From positions 582,693 to 646,692 of the forward strand of contig USAN01000001.1 in NCBI GenBank assembly GCA_900552645.1: a stretch of 64,000 nucleotides of DNA. The letters are read 5' to 3'. The position numbers were made by a program, and so were the translations under genes. The DNA is from an uncultured Bacteroides sp. Lineage in GTDB: Bacteria > Bacteroidota > Bacteroidia > Bacteroidales > Bacteroidaceae. The notes beneath the pieces were generated by a model. That model saw only the letters and a program-made list of their open reading frames with translations, searched no databases and was not told where the DNA came from. Every line of letters begins with the position of its first letter. Position 1 is the stretch's first letter. This document shows positions 53,101-60,925 of the stretch, in pieces.

Positions 53101-53389
53101 TTGTAATCATCTTGCACCAAAGAAGATGTTAGACCTTATTAGGCTTATGTGTCGGGGCGAATCTGAACCTATTACGGATTTGTGTATGCAGTTTAACAAA
53201 GAGACGCAGGAAGGGCGTAAAATGCAGATGTACTCAGAGTTACTGCAAGAAGCAATATCTTCTATTATATCCGTTAAAGAGGAGAACGATATTGACAGTT
53301 TGTTCTCTGTTGGTGAAACATCGGCGTTAACCAATAAAATCTCTGGATTGGATGACTTTGAGCTAATATGTTTCTTTGTAGTGCGATAA
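50153..53389 (+). CDS. SNF2-type helicase with N-terminal degenerate PLD-like domain
   Basis: A 1078-residue superfamily 2 ATPase. Residues about 1-190 look like a phospholipase-D-type domain (SIAAASFSIFAFEELKAQL at the start), but the HxK half of the HKD motif is not apparent, so it is probably not an active nuclease. The motor follows: NFQKDAVLAIINKLEK, Walker A ADSVGLGKTYTS (GLGKT 273-277), DESH at 359-362, LSATPVNNRFFDLRN, VFTAFSDTSEYLYEYI and ATDCISEGQNLQDCDFLINY with RIIQRFGRIDRIGS. Such helicases occur with DUF4391, mod and res genes in extended type III systems, where they may translocate on DNA or unwind it. DUF4391 follows after 12 bases. Confidence 0.88.
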   Translation: MKIIDNVREKLNDDLRGTIQKDSRISIAAASFSIFAFEELKAQLKDVEEFRFIFTSPTFIAEKSKKEKREFYIPRLNRERNLYGSEFEVKLRNELSQKAIAKECAEWIRKKGCFKSNVTGESMGGFLNVESSENSTYLPINGFTTVDLGCEKGNHTYNMVNRFDAPFSLEYIKLFNNLWQDKEKLNDVTEQVIDNISTVYKENSPDFIYFVTLYNIFNEFLEDISEDTLPNEATGFKNSEVWNKLYNFQKDAVLAIINKLEKFNGCILADSVGLGKTYTSLAVIKYYENRNKSVLVLCPKKLNDNWVTYRSNLTNNPIAKDRLRYDVLYHTDLSRESGTSNGLPLDRINWGNYDLVVIDESHNFRNGGQVYGDEDDKQENRYLKLLNKVIRPGVKTKVLMLSATPVNNRFFDLRNQLALAYEGDSNNIDELLNTSRSIDDIFKQAQTAFNKWSKLDSSERTTDRLLSMLDFDFFEVLDSVTIARSRKHIEKYYSTSDVGKFPKRLPPISVRPRLTEKSGAINYDEIYELLIQLNLGIYTPSNYIYPSKIERYEALYGNGKGKSFSMQNGREKGIRRLMSINLLKRLESSVHSFRLTVNKIKMLIDSTINTIEQHNVNSNFDVDTVIQVEELEIDDQNTDLFVGKKVKISLSDMDTLSWQADLKLDSECLEHLMLWVNDITPEHDLKLQSLLEIIENKIEHPLNDGNKKVIVFTAFSDTSEYLYEYISKRIKKKYGLNTALISGSVDGRTTNPKLKTDMNTVLSCFSPISKQRHLLSGNNTEDIDILIATDCISEGQNLQDCDFLINYDIHWNPVRIIQRFGRIDRIGSINNVIQLVNFWPDLSLDDYINLKGRVETRMKITVMSSTGDDNLLSEEEKGDLEYRKQQLKRLMSEVVDIEDMGSGISIMDMGLNEFRLDLLEYMKSHPDIAHTPFGMHAVVPCNEDAPQGVIYILKNLSKGVNINDKNRLHPFYMVFMSQMGEVICNHLAPKKMLDLIRLMCRGESEPITDLCMQFNKETQEGRKMQMYSELLQEAISSIISVKEENDIDSLFSVGETSALTNKISGLDDFELICFFVVR

Positions 53390-53401
53390 AAGTAAATATT
53401 T

Positions 53402-54064
53402 ATGATAAAATTTCCTGAATCAACATTCTTTGGAAAGCGAATACCCAAAGAGAATTTTTATCAGCGGATAGATATGAACACCTCTATCAAGCGTTCATTC
53501 ATTGACGACATTGAACTGATAGTCTGGCAAAATAAACTATCGCCTGATACACTAAATGTCAGTAAAGGGACACGAGTGATAGAAATAGAGGTTTTTGAAA
53601 TACAGCTGAAGCGGAAAGCATATGATGCGAAGGTGATTGAGGTTATTGAAAAATCAATTCCTAAACATTTACTGTTTATCCTCTCTTATCAAGGGGAGTC
53701 GAAACTTCTTATGAATTATAAGGAGGAATACGAGAACCAGACGGGCAAGTTCAAGATAGTTGATACTTTTCAGTCAGACTGGCTTCCATCGGATAAGTTA
53801 ATGCTTCAGATTGAAGGACTTTCTATAGACCAAGTGTACGACTCTTTCATTCGCCAAGTGGCGGGAACGAAGTTAGTACAAGATGAGGAGTTGGATATCA
53901 GAGAGTCTCTAGAGAGGACCAAAGCTATCGAGAAGCTGGAGAAAAAGATTGCAGATTTGGAAGCTAAAAAGCGGAAGGAGAAGCAGTTTAATAAGCAGTT
54001 GCAGATAAGTAATGAAATAAAGCAGTTGAAAATTAAAATAAATTTATTATTTAAGAATGAGTAA
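53402..54064 (+). CDS. DUF4391 family protein
   Basis: A 220-residue protein with the pattern of DUF4391: the N-terminal IKFPESTFFGKRIPKENFY, the middle IEVFEIQLKRKAYDAKVIEVIEKSIPKHLLFIL and SDWLPSDKLMLQIEGLSIDQVYDSFIRQVAG, and a C-terminal Lys/Glu coiled coil (about 175-215). Function is not established; the family is often found between a helicase and a type III mod gene, exactly as here. The coiled coil suggests that it bridges partner proteins. The next gene overlaps its end by 8 bases. Confidence 0.8.
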   Translation: MIKFPESTFFGKRIPKENFYQRIDMNTSIKRSFIDDIELIVWQNKLSPDTLNVSKGTRVIEIEVFEIQLKRKAYDAKVIEVIEKSIPKHLLFILSYQGESKLLMNYKEEYENQTGKFKIVDTFQSDWLPSDKLMLQIEGLSIDQVYDSFIRQVAGTKLVQDEELDIRESLERTKAIEKLEKKIADLEAKKRKEKQFNKQLQISNEIKQLKIKINLLFKNE

Positions 54065-54752
54065 CATACAAGATATACAGCCGTCACTAAGCAAGACGCT
54101 TAAAAATAGTGATTTAAGAGGAATTGCCAAAGATGGAACAGAAATAGCCATAGATGGTATTATAAAAGATGGACTACTTAAAGATATTCCCATTGTTAAT
54201 GCATTGGCGGCAATTATTAAGACTGGAGGGGCAATTAAAGATTATCTTTTTATGAAGAAGGTATTATCTTTTTTTTCAGAAATTACAGATATCTGTCCCA
54301 AGGAAAGAGAAAAGATGATTGATCAAATAGATGGAGATGAAAGCTATAGACTAAAGGTTGGAGAAAAATTACTTTATATTTTGGATACTTGTGAAGATTC
54401 AGAAAAATCAGAAAATACTGCAATTCTATTTAAAGCCTGGCTACAGAAGAAAATAAGTTACGATGAATGGATAAAAGGAAGCTCAATTATAAATCGCATT
54501 ACAACGTCAGACTTAAGTTATTTTGTAAATACAGAAGAACCGTCCATAGATGACTCAGAATTAATAGGCATAGGTTTAGCATATTTGGATATTACTCCTG
54601 TAGAATTTATAGATAATGAAAAACGTGAAATTGATATTCCAAATGAAGTGTCAGGAGCAACTCCAACCGTAGAACTAACAAATATTGGAAAGATGATTAA
54701 AAAAATATTTTATAGCAAATATTATAAATTTAGACACAAACCTCTATTTTGA
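54057..54752 (+). CDS. Orphan gene in the restriction operon (231 aa)
   Basis: Unrecognised. The N-terminal half has an amphipathic or membrane-leaning stretch (IIKDGLLKDIPIVNALAAII, KTGGAIKDYLFMKKVLSFF) of a type I associate with uncharacterised proteins in defence loci; the C-terminal half is acidic and ends in a basic YKFRHKPLF tail. Base use is visibly more AT-rich than in the helicase and DUF4391 genes. Start overlaps DUF4391 by 8 bases; mod follows 13 bases after its stop. It may be an accessory effector or immunity factor added to the operon. This is inference from position. Confidence 0.7.
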   Translation: MSNIQDIQPSLSKTLKNSDLRGIAKDGTEIAIDGIIKDGLLKDIPIVNALAAIIKTGGAIKDYLFMKKVLSFFSEITDICPKEREKMIDQIDGDESYRLKVGEKLLYILDTCEDSEKSENTAILFKAWLQKKISYDEWIKGSSIINRITTSDLSYFVNTEEPSIDDSELIGIGLAYLDITPVEFIDNEKREIDIPNEVSGATPTVELTNIGKMIKKIFYSKYYKFRHKPLF

Positions 54753-54765
54753 AATTAAATTAATT

Positions 54766-56766
54766 ATGGACAAACTAAAACAAGAATCGGTTGACTTGAC
54801 CGAACAAAATATAGATAAGATTGGGGCTATGTTTCCCAATGTTATTACAGAAACGAAAGATGAGAATGGCAACTTGAAAAAGGCTATCAACTTCACTTTA
54901 CTAAAACAGATGCTATCTAAAGAGGTGGTAGATGGTGATGAATGCTATGAGTTTACCTGGGTAGGCAAAAAGCAATCTATCATTGAAGGTAATACGCCTA
55001 TCCGAAAAGCATTGCGTCCATGTAAAGAAGAGAGTAAAGACTGGGACAAGACAGAGAACCTTTATATCGAAGGTGATAATCTTGAGGTATTGAAGTTGCT
55101 TCAAGGCTCGTACTTGAACGCAATCAAGATGATTTATATTGACCCACCTTATAACACAGGAAATGACTTTGTATATCGTGATAACTTTGCAATGAGTAAA
55201 GAGAAATACGATGACGAATCAGAACTGTTTGATGAAGACGAAAATCGTTTGTTTAAGAACTCAAAAACAAACGGACGTTATCATTCGGATTGGTGTTCGA
55301 TGATGTATCCTCGATTACAGTTGGCTCGTAATCTTTTGACAGATGATGGCGTTATCTTTATTTCTATTGACGATAATGAGGTAGATAATCTTCGAAAAAT
55401 TTGTAATGAGGTTTTTGGAGAAGAAAATGATCTAGGAATAATTACTTGGATAAAAAAAAGGAAAGGCAGCTTTCTATCTAAAGGGATAATAAGTTTAACA
55501 GAGTATTTAATAGTTTTTTCTAAAAATAAAAGCTCTCACAATGGTATTTTTGGAGGAGAACCTGATGGAAATGAATCTCAACCAATAATAAAAAGAACAA
55601 ATCGTATATCTGAACTTAAGATCCCGGCTAATGTGATTAAAACCAAACTCCCTGATGGCAAATATGTAAAGGGTATTTATGGTGATTCAATAAATCCAGT
55701 GGAATTAATAGATGATTTTGATGTTAAAAATGGTATTATTGTAAATATGTTTAGATTAAAAGCTCCTTTTATTTGGTCACAATCAATGTTTAATGAGCAA
55801 CTTAAAAAAGGCGCAAAGTATATTATAAATACATTAAATCTACAGATAAGAGTATATAAAGTACATGGAAATGGTGATTTTAAAGGATTCGGTAGTATTA
55901 TAAATGGCGTTGAATTAAAGGGTACAAATGAGGATGCTTATGAAGAACTTGAAAAAATATTCGGGTTTAAAAAATTATTTGATTATTCTAAACCTCGAAA
56001 TTATATCAAGGAATTGATAAATGGAGCATTGCATTTTGATAATAATGCTATTGTTTTAGATTTTTTTTCAGGATCCTCAACAACAGCTCATGCCGTTATG
56101 CAATTGAATGCAGAAGATGGAGGGAATCGTAAATTTATCATGGTGCAATTACCTGAGGAAACAGATGCGAAAAGCGAAGCCTATAAAGCAGGTTACAAGA
56201 ATATCTGTGAGATAGGGAAAGACCGTATTCGTATAGCTGGAGAGAAAATTAAGGCGGAATTTGAAACTCGTGATGCTGAATTAAATAAAATAAACTCTTT
56301 GGAGCTCAATTTTGATGAGGCTGATAATTCCGAATCAAGCATTAAGAATTCCACATTAGACACAGGTTTCCGAGTCTTGAAACTCGACACAACCAACATG
56401 AAGGATGTGTATTATAGCCCTTCTGAATATAGCCAGCAAATGCTTTTAGATTTAGAAAGTAACATCAAAGAAGACCGTACCGATTTAGACCTCCTGTTTG
56501 GGGTTCTTGTAGACTGTGGTGTGCCTTTATCATTACCTCTTGAGACAAAAAGCATCGAGGGGAAAAAAGTACACTTTGTGAACGATACCGATTTAGTAGC
56601 TTGTTTCGAAGAAAACATCAGCGAATCATTGATTCGAGAAGTGGCAAAAACAAAACCAATGCGTGTGGTGTTCCGTGACAGCTCCTTTGCAAACAGTCCT
56701 GACAAGATTAATGTAACAGAGATTTTCAAAACGATTTCTCCAGATACAACCATTAAAGTGATTTAG
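54766..56766 (+). CDS. Type III restriction-modification methyltransferase (Mod)
   Basis: A 666-residue beta-class DNA N6-adenine methyltransferase. The catalytic motif IV DPPY is at residues 126-129 (YIDPPYNTG), before the AdoMet motif I DFFSGSSTTAH (from Asp432), the order of the beta class typical of type III Mod. The part between (about 220-430) should be the target-recognition domain. Its DNA (about 55420-56050) is clearly more AT-rich than both flanks, which suggests exchange by recombination. The C-terminal section (residues about 520-666) is conserved in type III Mod. It methylates one strand of the recognition site and guides Res. The site itself cannot be read. Confidence 0.93.
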   Translation: MDKLKQESVDLTEQNIDKIGAMFPNVITETKDENGNLKKAINFTLLKQMLSKEVVDGDECYEFTWVGKKQSIIEGNTPIRKALRPCKEESKDWDKTENLYIEGDNLEVLKLLQGSYLNAIKMIYIDPPYNTGNDFVYRDNFAMSKEKYDDESELFDEDENRLFKNSKTNGRYHSDWCSMMYPRLQLARNLLTDDGVIFISIDDNEVDNLRKICNEVFGEENDLGIITWIKKRKGSFLSKGIISLTEYLIVFSKNKSSHNGIFGGEPDGNESQPIIKRTNRISELKIPANVIKTKLPDGKYVKGIYGDSINPVELIDDFDVKNGIIVNMFRLKAPFIWSQSMFNEQLKKGAKYIINTLNLQIRVYKVHGNGDFKGFGSIINGVELKGTNEDAYEELEKIFGFKKLFDYSKPRNYIKELINGALHFDNNAIVLDFFSGSSTTAHAVMQLNAEDGGNRKFIMVQLPEETDAKSEAYKAGYKNICEIGKDRIRIAGEKIKAEFETRDAELNKINSLELNFDEADNSESSIKNSTLDTGFRVLKLDTTNMKDVYYSPSEYSQQMLLDLESNIKEDRTDLDLLFGVLVDCGVPLSLPLETKSIEGKKVHFVNDTDLVACFEENISESLIREVAKTKPMRVVFRDSSFANSPDKINVTEIFKTISPDTTIKVI

Positions 56767-56800
56767 TTTTTTAATATATTAATTGGCAGATTGTTAGATT

Positions 56801-57178
56801 ATGGATAAAATAGAGATTCAAAACTACATAAATAACTTTAGAAGACTGCTTAGTCAATACCTTAAACCTAATGTTGGACTGCAGTCTATAGTATATCAAT
56901 ATGATGAGGGTTGCGTTATATTGTTTGATTTAGGTTTAAACTGTTCCAATAAGGATGATTATAGGAGTACTTCAAGAAATATAACCGAAGTATTAGGTAG
57001 AACCAATCTGTTCGAAAAAGAACACACTAATTATACATTTACAGGTACAAATATATTATTAGTAAGTAATAAAATACTCATAATAAAGGATAATAATCCA
57101 GACGAATGGACAATTGATAAGACAAAAGAAGATATTAAAAAAATTCTATCACCATCTAAAGATAAATCCAATGAGTAA
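56801..57178 (+). CDS. Orphan gene between mod and res (125 aa)
   Basis: Unrecognised, 125 residues, no signal or membrane segment. Alternating hydrophobic strands (SIVYQYDEGCVILFDLGLN and YTFTGTNILLVSNKILIIKD) suggest an alpha/beta fold. It lies 34 bases after mod and overlaps the next small gene by 8 bases, so the two form a pair set into the mod-res junction. Base composition is AT-rich compared with res. Function unknown; a role as partner of the membrane protein that follows is a guess. Confidence 0.7.
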   Translation: MDKIEIQNYINNFRRLLSQYLKPNVGLQSIVYQYDEGCVILFDLGLNCSNKDDYRSTSRNITEVLGRTNLFEKEHTNYTFTGTNILLVSNKILIIKDNNPDEWTIDKTKEDIKKILSPSKDKSNE

Positions 57179-57578
57179 AATTAAAATTAAGGATATAGAA
57201 GGTGATGCTACAGAGATAAAGAACCTATTTAAAGATATGGGCTGTGATTTGAGTAGCTACATAGAAGCAGCTCCACTAAAGAAAACAGTTCCGCAATATT
57301 GGTTATGGCTTTCTTGTATTATATTTTTCATTAATGCATGTTCTATATGGAGTGGAATAAATAATCATTTTATTCTAAAGATTTGCACTCTCAGCCATTT
57401 CCTTTTGTTAGGTGTTATATTAATTATAATTCATTACAACCATGAGAAATGGGCAATAACCTCCATAGCTGCATTTACAGGTTTGTGTGTAACACTAATA
57501 ACCTTAGAAGTTTATACACCTAAAGAAATAGCTGGAAAATTAGAAAATAGCTATATGGATAAAATATCCAATAAATAA
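57171..57578 (+). CDS. Small membrane protein between mod and res (135 aa)
   Basis: A 135-residue protein from the ATG at 57171 (a longer frame from 57114 runs through the previous gene). An N-terminal soluble segment of about 40 residues (IKDIEGDATEIKNLFKDMG) is followed by three hydrophobic segments near 47-65, 70-90 and 95-115 (WLWLSCIIFFINAC, ICTLSHFLLLGVILIIIHY, SIAAFTGLCVTLITLEVY). It overlaps the preceding gene by 8 bases. A small multi-span protein in a restriction operon could be a membrane-acting effector; nothing in the sequence proves this. Confidence 0.7.
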   Translation: MSKIKIKDIEGDATEIKNLFKDMGCDLSSYIEAAPLKKTVPQYWLWLSCIIFFINACSIWSGINNHFILKICTLSHFLLLGVILIIIHYNHEKWAITSIAAFTGLCVTLITLEVYTPKEIAGKLENSYMDKISNK

Positions 57579-57671
57579 AATCTTTTTTACTATGAAAATA
57601 GCTAGAGATTATTAATTAACAACTAGTTATTTAAGTGAAATAGGAGTATTAGCTATTAATTATTAAGAATA

Positions 57672-60600
57672 ATGAAATTAAAATTCAAACATCAGAAGTT
57701 CCAGGCAGAGGCATCCAAAGCAGTTTGCGATGTCTTTGCAGGACAGCCTTGCTTTGACGAAACGCTTTATCTGATAGATAAGGGCGATACGCAAGGCCAG
57801 ATAGATATACACGACTTTACGGGCTTTAAGAATCATTTGTTGGTTCCTGAAATGACCGATAAAGTTGTTCTGGAGAATATTCAGAAAATCCAAAGAGCAC
57901 ACCAGATAGCTCCCTCAAAATCGCTGGATGGGAAATACAATATGACCATTGAGATGGAAACGGGTACGGGTAAAACCTATACCTATATCAAGACCATGTT
58001 CGATTTGAACAAGCGTTACGGTTGGAGTAAATTCATTGTGGTTGTACCAAGCATCGCTATTCGTGAAGGTGTGTACAAATCATTCCAGATAACGCAGGAG
58101 CACTTTGCTGAAGAATATAACAAGAAGATTCACTTCTTTGTATATGACTCATCCCGTTTGGTAGATATCGACCGTTTTGCAAGTGACAGCAACATCAATG
58201 TGATGATTATAAACTCTCAGGCTTTTAACGCCCGTGGAGTAGATGCAAGACGTATATATATGAAGTTGGATAGCTTCCGTAGTCGCAGACCGATTGACGT
58301 TATAGCAAAGACTAATCCGATTGTGATTATTGATGAACCTCAGAAGGTAGAGGGAAAAATAACCAAGGAGAAGCTGAAGGAGTTTAATCCTTTGATAACT
58401 CTTCGTTATTCTGCTACCCACAAGAAGGATTCTCTTTACAATATGATTTACCGATTGGATGCTTTGGAAGCATACAACAAGCGATTGGTAAAGAAAATTG
58501 CCGTAAAAGGTATTTCCACTACGGGTTCAACAGCTACGAACGGATATGTTTATTTGGAGGGAATCAACCTGTTTAAAGATAAGAGTCCGACAGCAAATTT
58601 AGGATTTGAGGTTAAACAAGCTTCGGGTATTAAAAGCGTGGTTCGTCAGGTATCCATCGGTTACAACCTTTATGAGAACTCAAATGGACTGGAAGAGTAT
58701 AAAGACCGTTATGTTGTAACGGATATAGATGGTCGTGATAACTCTGTAACTTTCCAAAACGGGATAAAACTATACGCAGGTGATGTAGTAGGTGCGGTAA
58801 ACGAAAACCAACTAAGACGTATTCAGATTCGTGAAACTATTTTGTCGCATATAGAGCGTGAACGTCAATTATTCCACAAAGGGATTAAGGTACTTAGTTT
58901 ATTCTTTATTGATGAAGTGGCGAAATATAAGCTGTACGATACTTCAGGAGCGCCATACAATGGTTTATATGGTGATATGTTTGAAGAGGAATACCAGAAT
59001 ATTGTCTCGAATCTACAGCTTCAAATATTTGATGATACGGAATATATTGATTACTTGAGAAAAATATCCGTAAACACTACCCACAGTGGTTATTTCTCTA
59101 TCGACAAGAAGAAGAAACAGTTTGTGGACAGTAAAGCGGAAAGAGGAACAACAGAATCGAATGATGTGGATGCATTTGACCTTATCATGAAAGAGAAGGA
59201 GCGTCTTCTATCCTTTGCGGAACCTGTTCGTTTTATTTTCTCTCACAGTGCGCTTCGTGAAGGTTGGGATAACCCGAATGTGTTTCAGATTTGTACCCTT
59301 AAGCAAAGTTCTGCCGATATTGGCAAGCGTCAGGAGGTGGGTCGCGGATTACGCTTGTGCGTGAATCAGGACGGAGACAGAATGGATGAATTGGCTATTG
59401 GTGAAGAGGTACACAATGTAAACTTGTTGACTGTAATAGCCAGTGAATCGTATGATACCTTTGCACGGGCTATTCAAACTGAAATGGCTGAGGTGATTGC
59501 CGACCGTCCTCTAAAGGTTACGGTAGCTTTATTTGAAAATAAGGTTATCAAAAACTACAACGATGAAGAGCAGACTATAGACACCGATACAGCTCAATTG
59601 GTGTTTGAAGGCCTGATTGAGTATGGATATGTAAAAGGGGGAGTGTTGACGGATAAGTTCTACGAAGATAAAAAGAATGGCAATGTGCAAGTTGCTGAGG
59701 TTGTTCGGGATTGCAAGGAGTCAGTCATCGCAATTTTGGATACTATCTATAACCCGAAAACAATGGCGCCAGAGGATGCCCGTAGCAACAATGTGGAGCT
59801 TCGATTGGATAAGAATAAGTTTGAGCGGAAAGAGTTTCAGGAGCTTTGGAAACGCATCAATATAAAAACAGCTTATGTAGTAGACTTCGAAACCGATGAG
59901 TTGATTGAGAAAGCGATTGACAAACTGAATGCACATCTTCATGTCTCGAAGATATACTACAAAGTCCAGTCGGGTGTTATGAATCAAATCAAGTCAAAAG
60001 AAACTCTTACTAAAGGAGAGGCTTTTAAAGAGAATGATTCACGTATGGTCGCTGTGGATATGTCATCTAATAACAGCGTAAAATACGATTTGATTGGTAA
60101 AATGGTAGAAGAGACTGAACTGACCAGAAATACTATCGTTAAGATTCTGACAGGAATCACACCGACTTGTTTTGAACAATTCAAGCACAATCCTGAAGAG
60201 TTTATTCTTAAAGCGTCTAAACTTATCAATGACGAGAAGGCTACCGTAATCATACAGCATATCAGTTACAACAAGCTGAATGAAACATTCGGTACGGATA
60301 TCTTTACAGAACCAACGATTAAGGGTAAACTTGGTGTGAATGCTATGCCAGCAAACAAACACCTTTACGACTATCTGATTTTTGATTCACCGAATACGGA
60401 AAAACCTTTTGCGGAGAAGCTGGAATCAAGTTCTGAGGTTGCTGTATATGTTAAACTTCCACGAGGTTTTTACATAAGTACTCCAGTCGGGAAATACAAT
60501 CCAGACTGGGCGATTGCTTTTGAAAATGGTACAGTTAAGCATGTCTACTTTGTTGCAGAAACCAAAGGCTCAATGTCGACGATGGACTTGCGTTTGGTTG

Positions 60601-60719
60601 AGGATGCCAAGATTCATTGTGCAAGAGAACACTTCAAGGCGTTGAGTACAGAGAAGGTGAAATATGACGTGGTGAATAGTTATGATGAATTGATGAAATT
60701 AGTCGGTCTAATTTCTTAA
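57672..60719 (+). CDS. Type III restriction enzyme Res subunit
   Basis: A 1015-residue DEAD/DEAH-type ATPase-endonuclease. Walker A METGTGKTYTYIKT (Lys101), VVVPSIAIREGVYKSF (Ia), DEPQ near residue 221 (the type III variant of DEAH), LRYSATHKKDSLYNM (III), SHSALREGWDNPNVFQICTL and QEVGRGLRL (V-VI). The C-terminal nuclease domain reads PDWAIAFENG followed by VAETKGS, with Asp945 and Glu963-x-Lys965 as the PD-(D/E)XK catalytic set. It should cut DNA after convergent translocation from unmethylated sites together with Mod. A 93-base gap separates it from the small membrane gene. The protein looks intact. Confidence 0.94.
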   Translation: MKLKFKHQKFQAEASKAVCDVFAGQPCFDETLYLIDKGDTQGQIDIHDFTGFKNHLLVPEMTDKVVLENIQKIQRAHQIAPSKSLDGKYNMTIEMETGTGKTYTYIKTMFDLNKRYGWSKFIVVVPSIAIREGVYKSFQITQEHFAEEYNKKIHFFVYDSSRLVDIDRFASDSNINVMIINSQAFNARGVDARRIYMKLDSFRSRRPIDVIAKTNPIVIIDEPQKVEGKITKEKLKEFNPLITLRYSATHKKDSLYNMIYRLDALEAYNKRLVKKIAVKGISTTGSTATNGYVYLEGINLFKDKSPTANLGFEVKQASGIKSVVRQVSIGYNLYENSNGLEEYKDRYVVTDIDGRDNSVTFQNGIKLYAGDVVGAVNENQLRRIQIRETILSHIERERQLFHKGIKVLSLFFIDEVAKYKLYDTSGAPYNGLYGDMFEEEYQNIVSNLQLQIFDDTEYIDYLRKISVNTTHSGYFSIDKKKKQFVDSKAERGTTESNDVDAFDLIMKEKERLLSFAEPVRFIFSHSALREGWDNPNVFQICTLKQSSADIGKRQEVGRGLRLCVNQDGDRMDELAIGEEVHNVNLLTVIASESYDTFARAIQTEMAEVIADRPLKVTVALFENKVIKNYNDEEQTIDTDTAQLVFEGLIEYGYVKGGVLTDKFYEDKKNGNVQVAEVVRDCKESVIAILDTIYNPKTMAPEDARSNNVELRLDKNKFERKEFQELWKRINIKTAYVVDFETDELIEKAIDKLNAHLHVSKIYYKVQSGVMNQIKSKETLTKGEAFKENDSRMVAVDMSSNNSVKYDLIGKMVEETELTRNTIVKILTGITPTCFEQFKHNPEEFILKASKLINDEKATVIIQHISYNKLNETFGTDIFTEPTIKGKLGVNAMPANKHLYDYLIFDSPNTEKPFAEKLESSSEVAVYVKLPRGFYISTPVGKYNPDWAIAFENGTVKHVYFVAETKGSMSTMDLRLVEDAKIHCAREHFKALSTEKVKYDVVNSYDELMKLVGLIS

Positions 60720-60837
60720 ATAAGAATTTATTTGATTCCTAGATAGCTTGGCTATTGAAATGTAAAAGTGTAAAGTTTCTTTGGCTATTATTGCATTATG
60801 GTAGGTAATGAATGGCTAATTGTTATTTTTATGTATT

Positions 60838-60881
60838 AAAAAAAGTGGTGACTAGTATAAAATTTATGCTATTCACCACTT
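60838..60881 (-). terminator. Terminator of guaA
   Basis: AAGTGGTGA (60843-60851) pairs with TCACCACTT (60873-60881). On the minus strand a run of T follows directly. It lies 45 bases past the guaA stop and also closes the res gene from the other side. Confidence 0.75.
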
Positions 60882-60925
60882 CATAAGTTATTTAGGTTGT
60901 GTAATTGAATGGATAATTGTATATA

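Noticed and set aside
49842..60719. DISARM, BREX or Druantia defence system
   Set aside because: No DUF1998 protein, active PLD partner, PglZ, BrxC-like ATPase or Druantia-type large helicase is present. DPPY-type Mod and DEPQ/PD-(D/E)XK Res fit type III restriction-modification.
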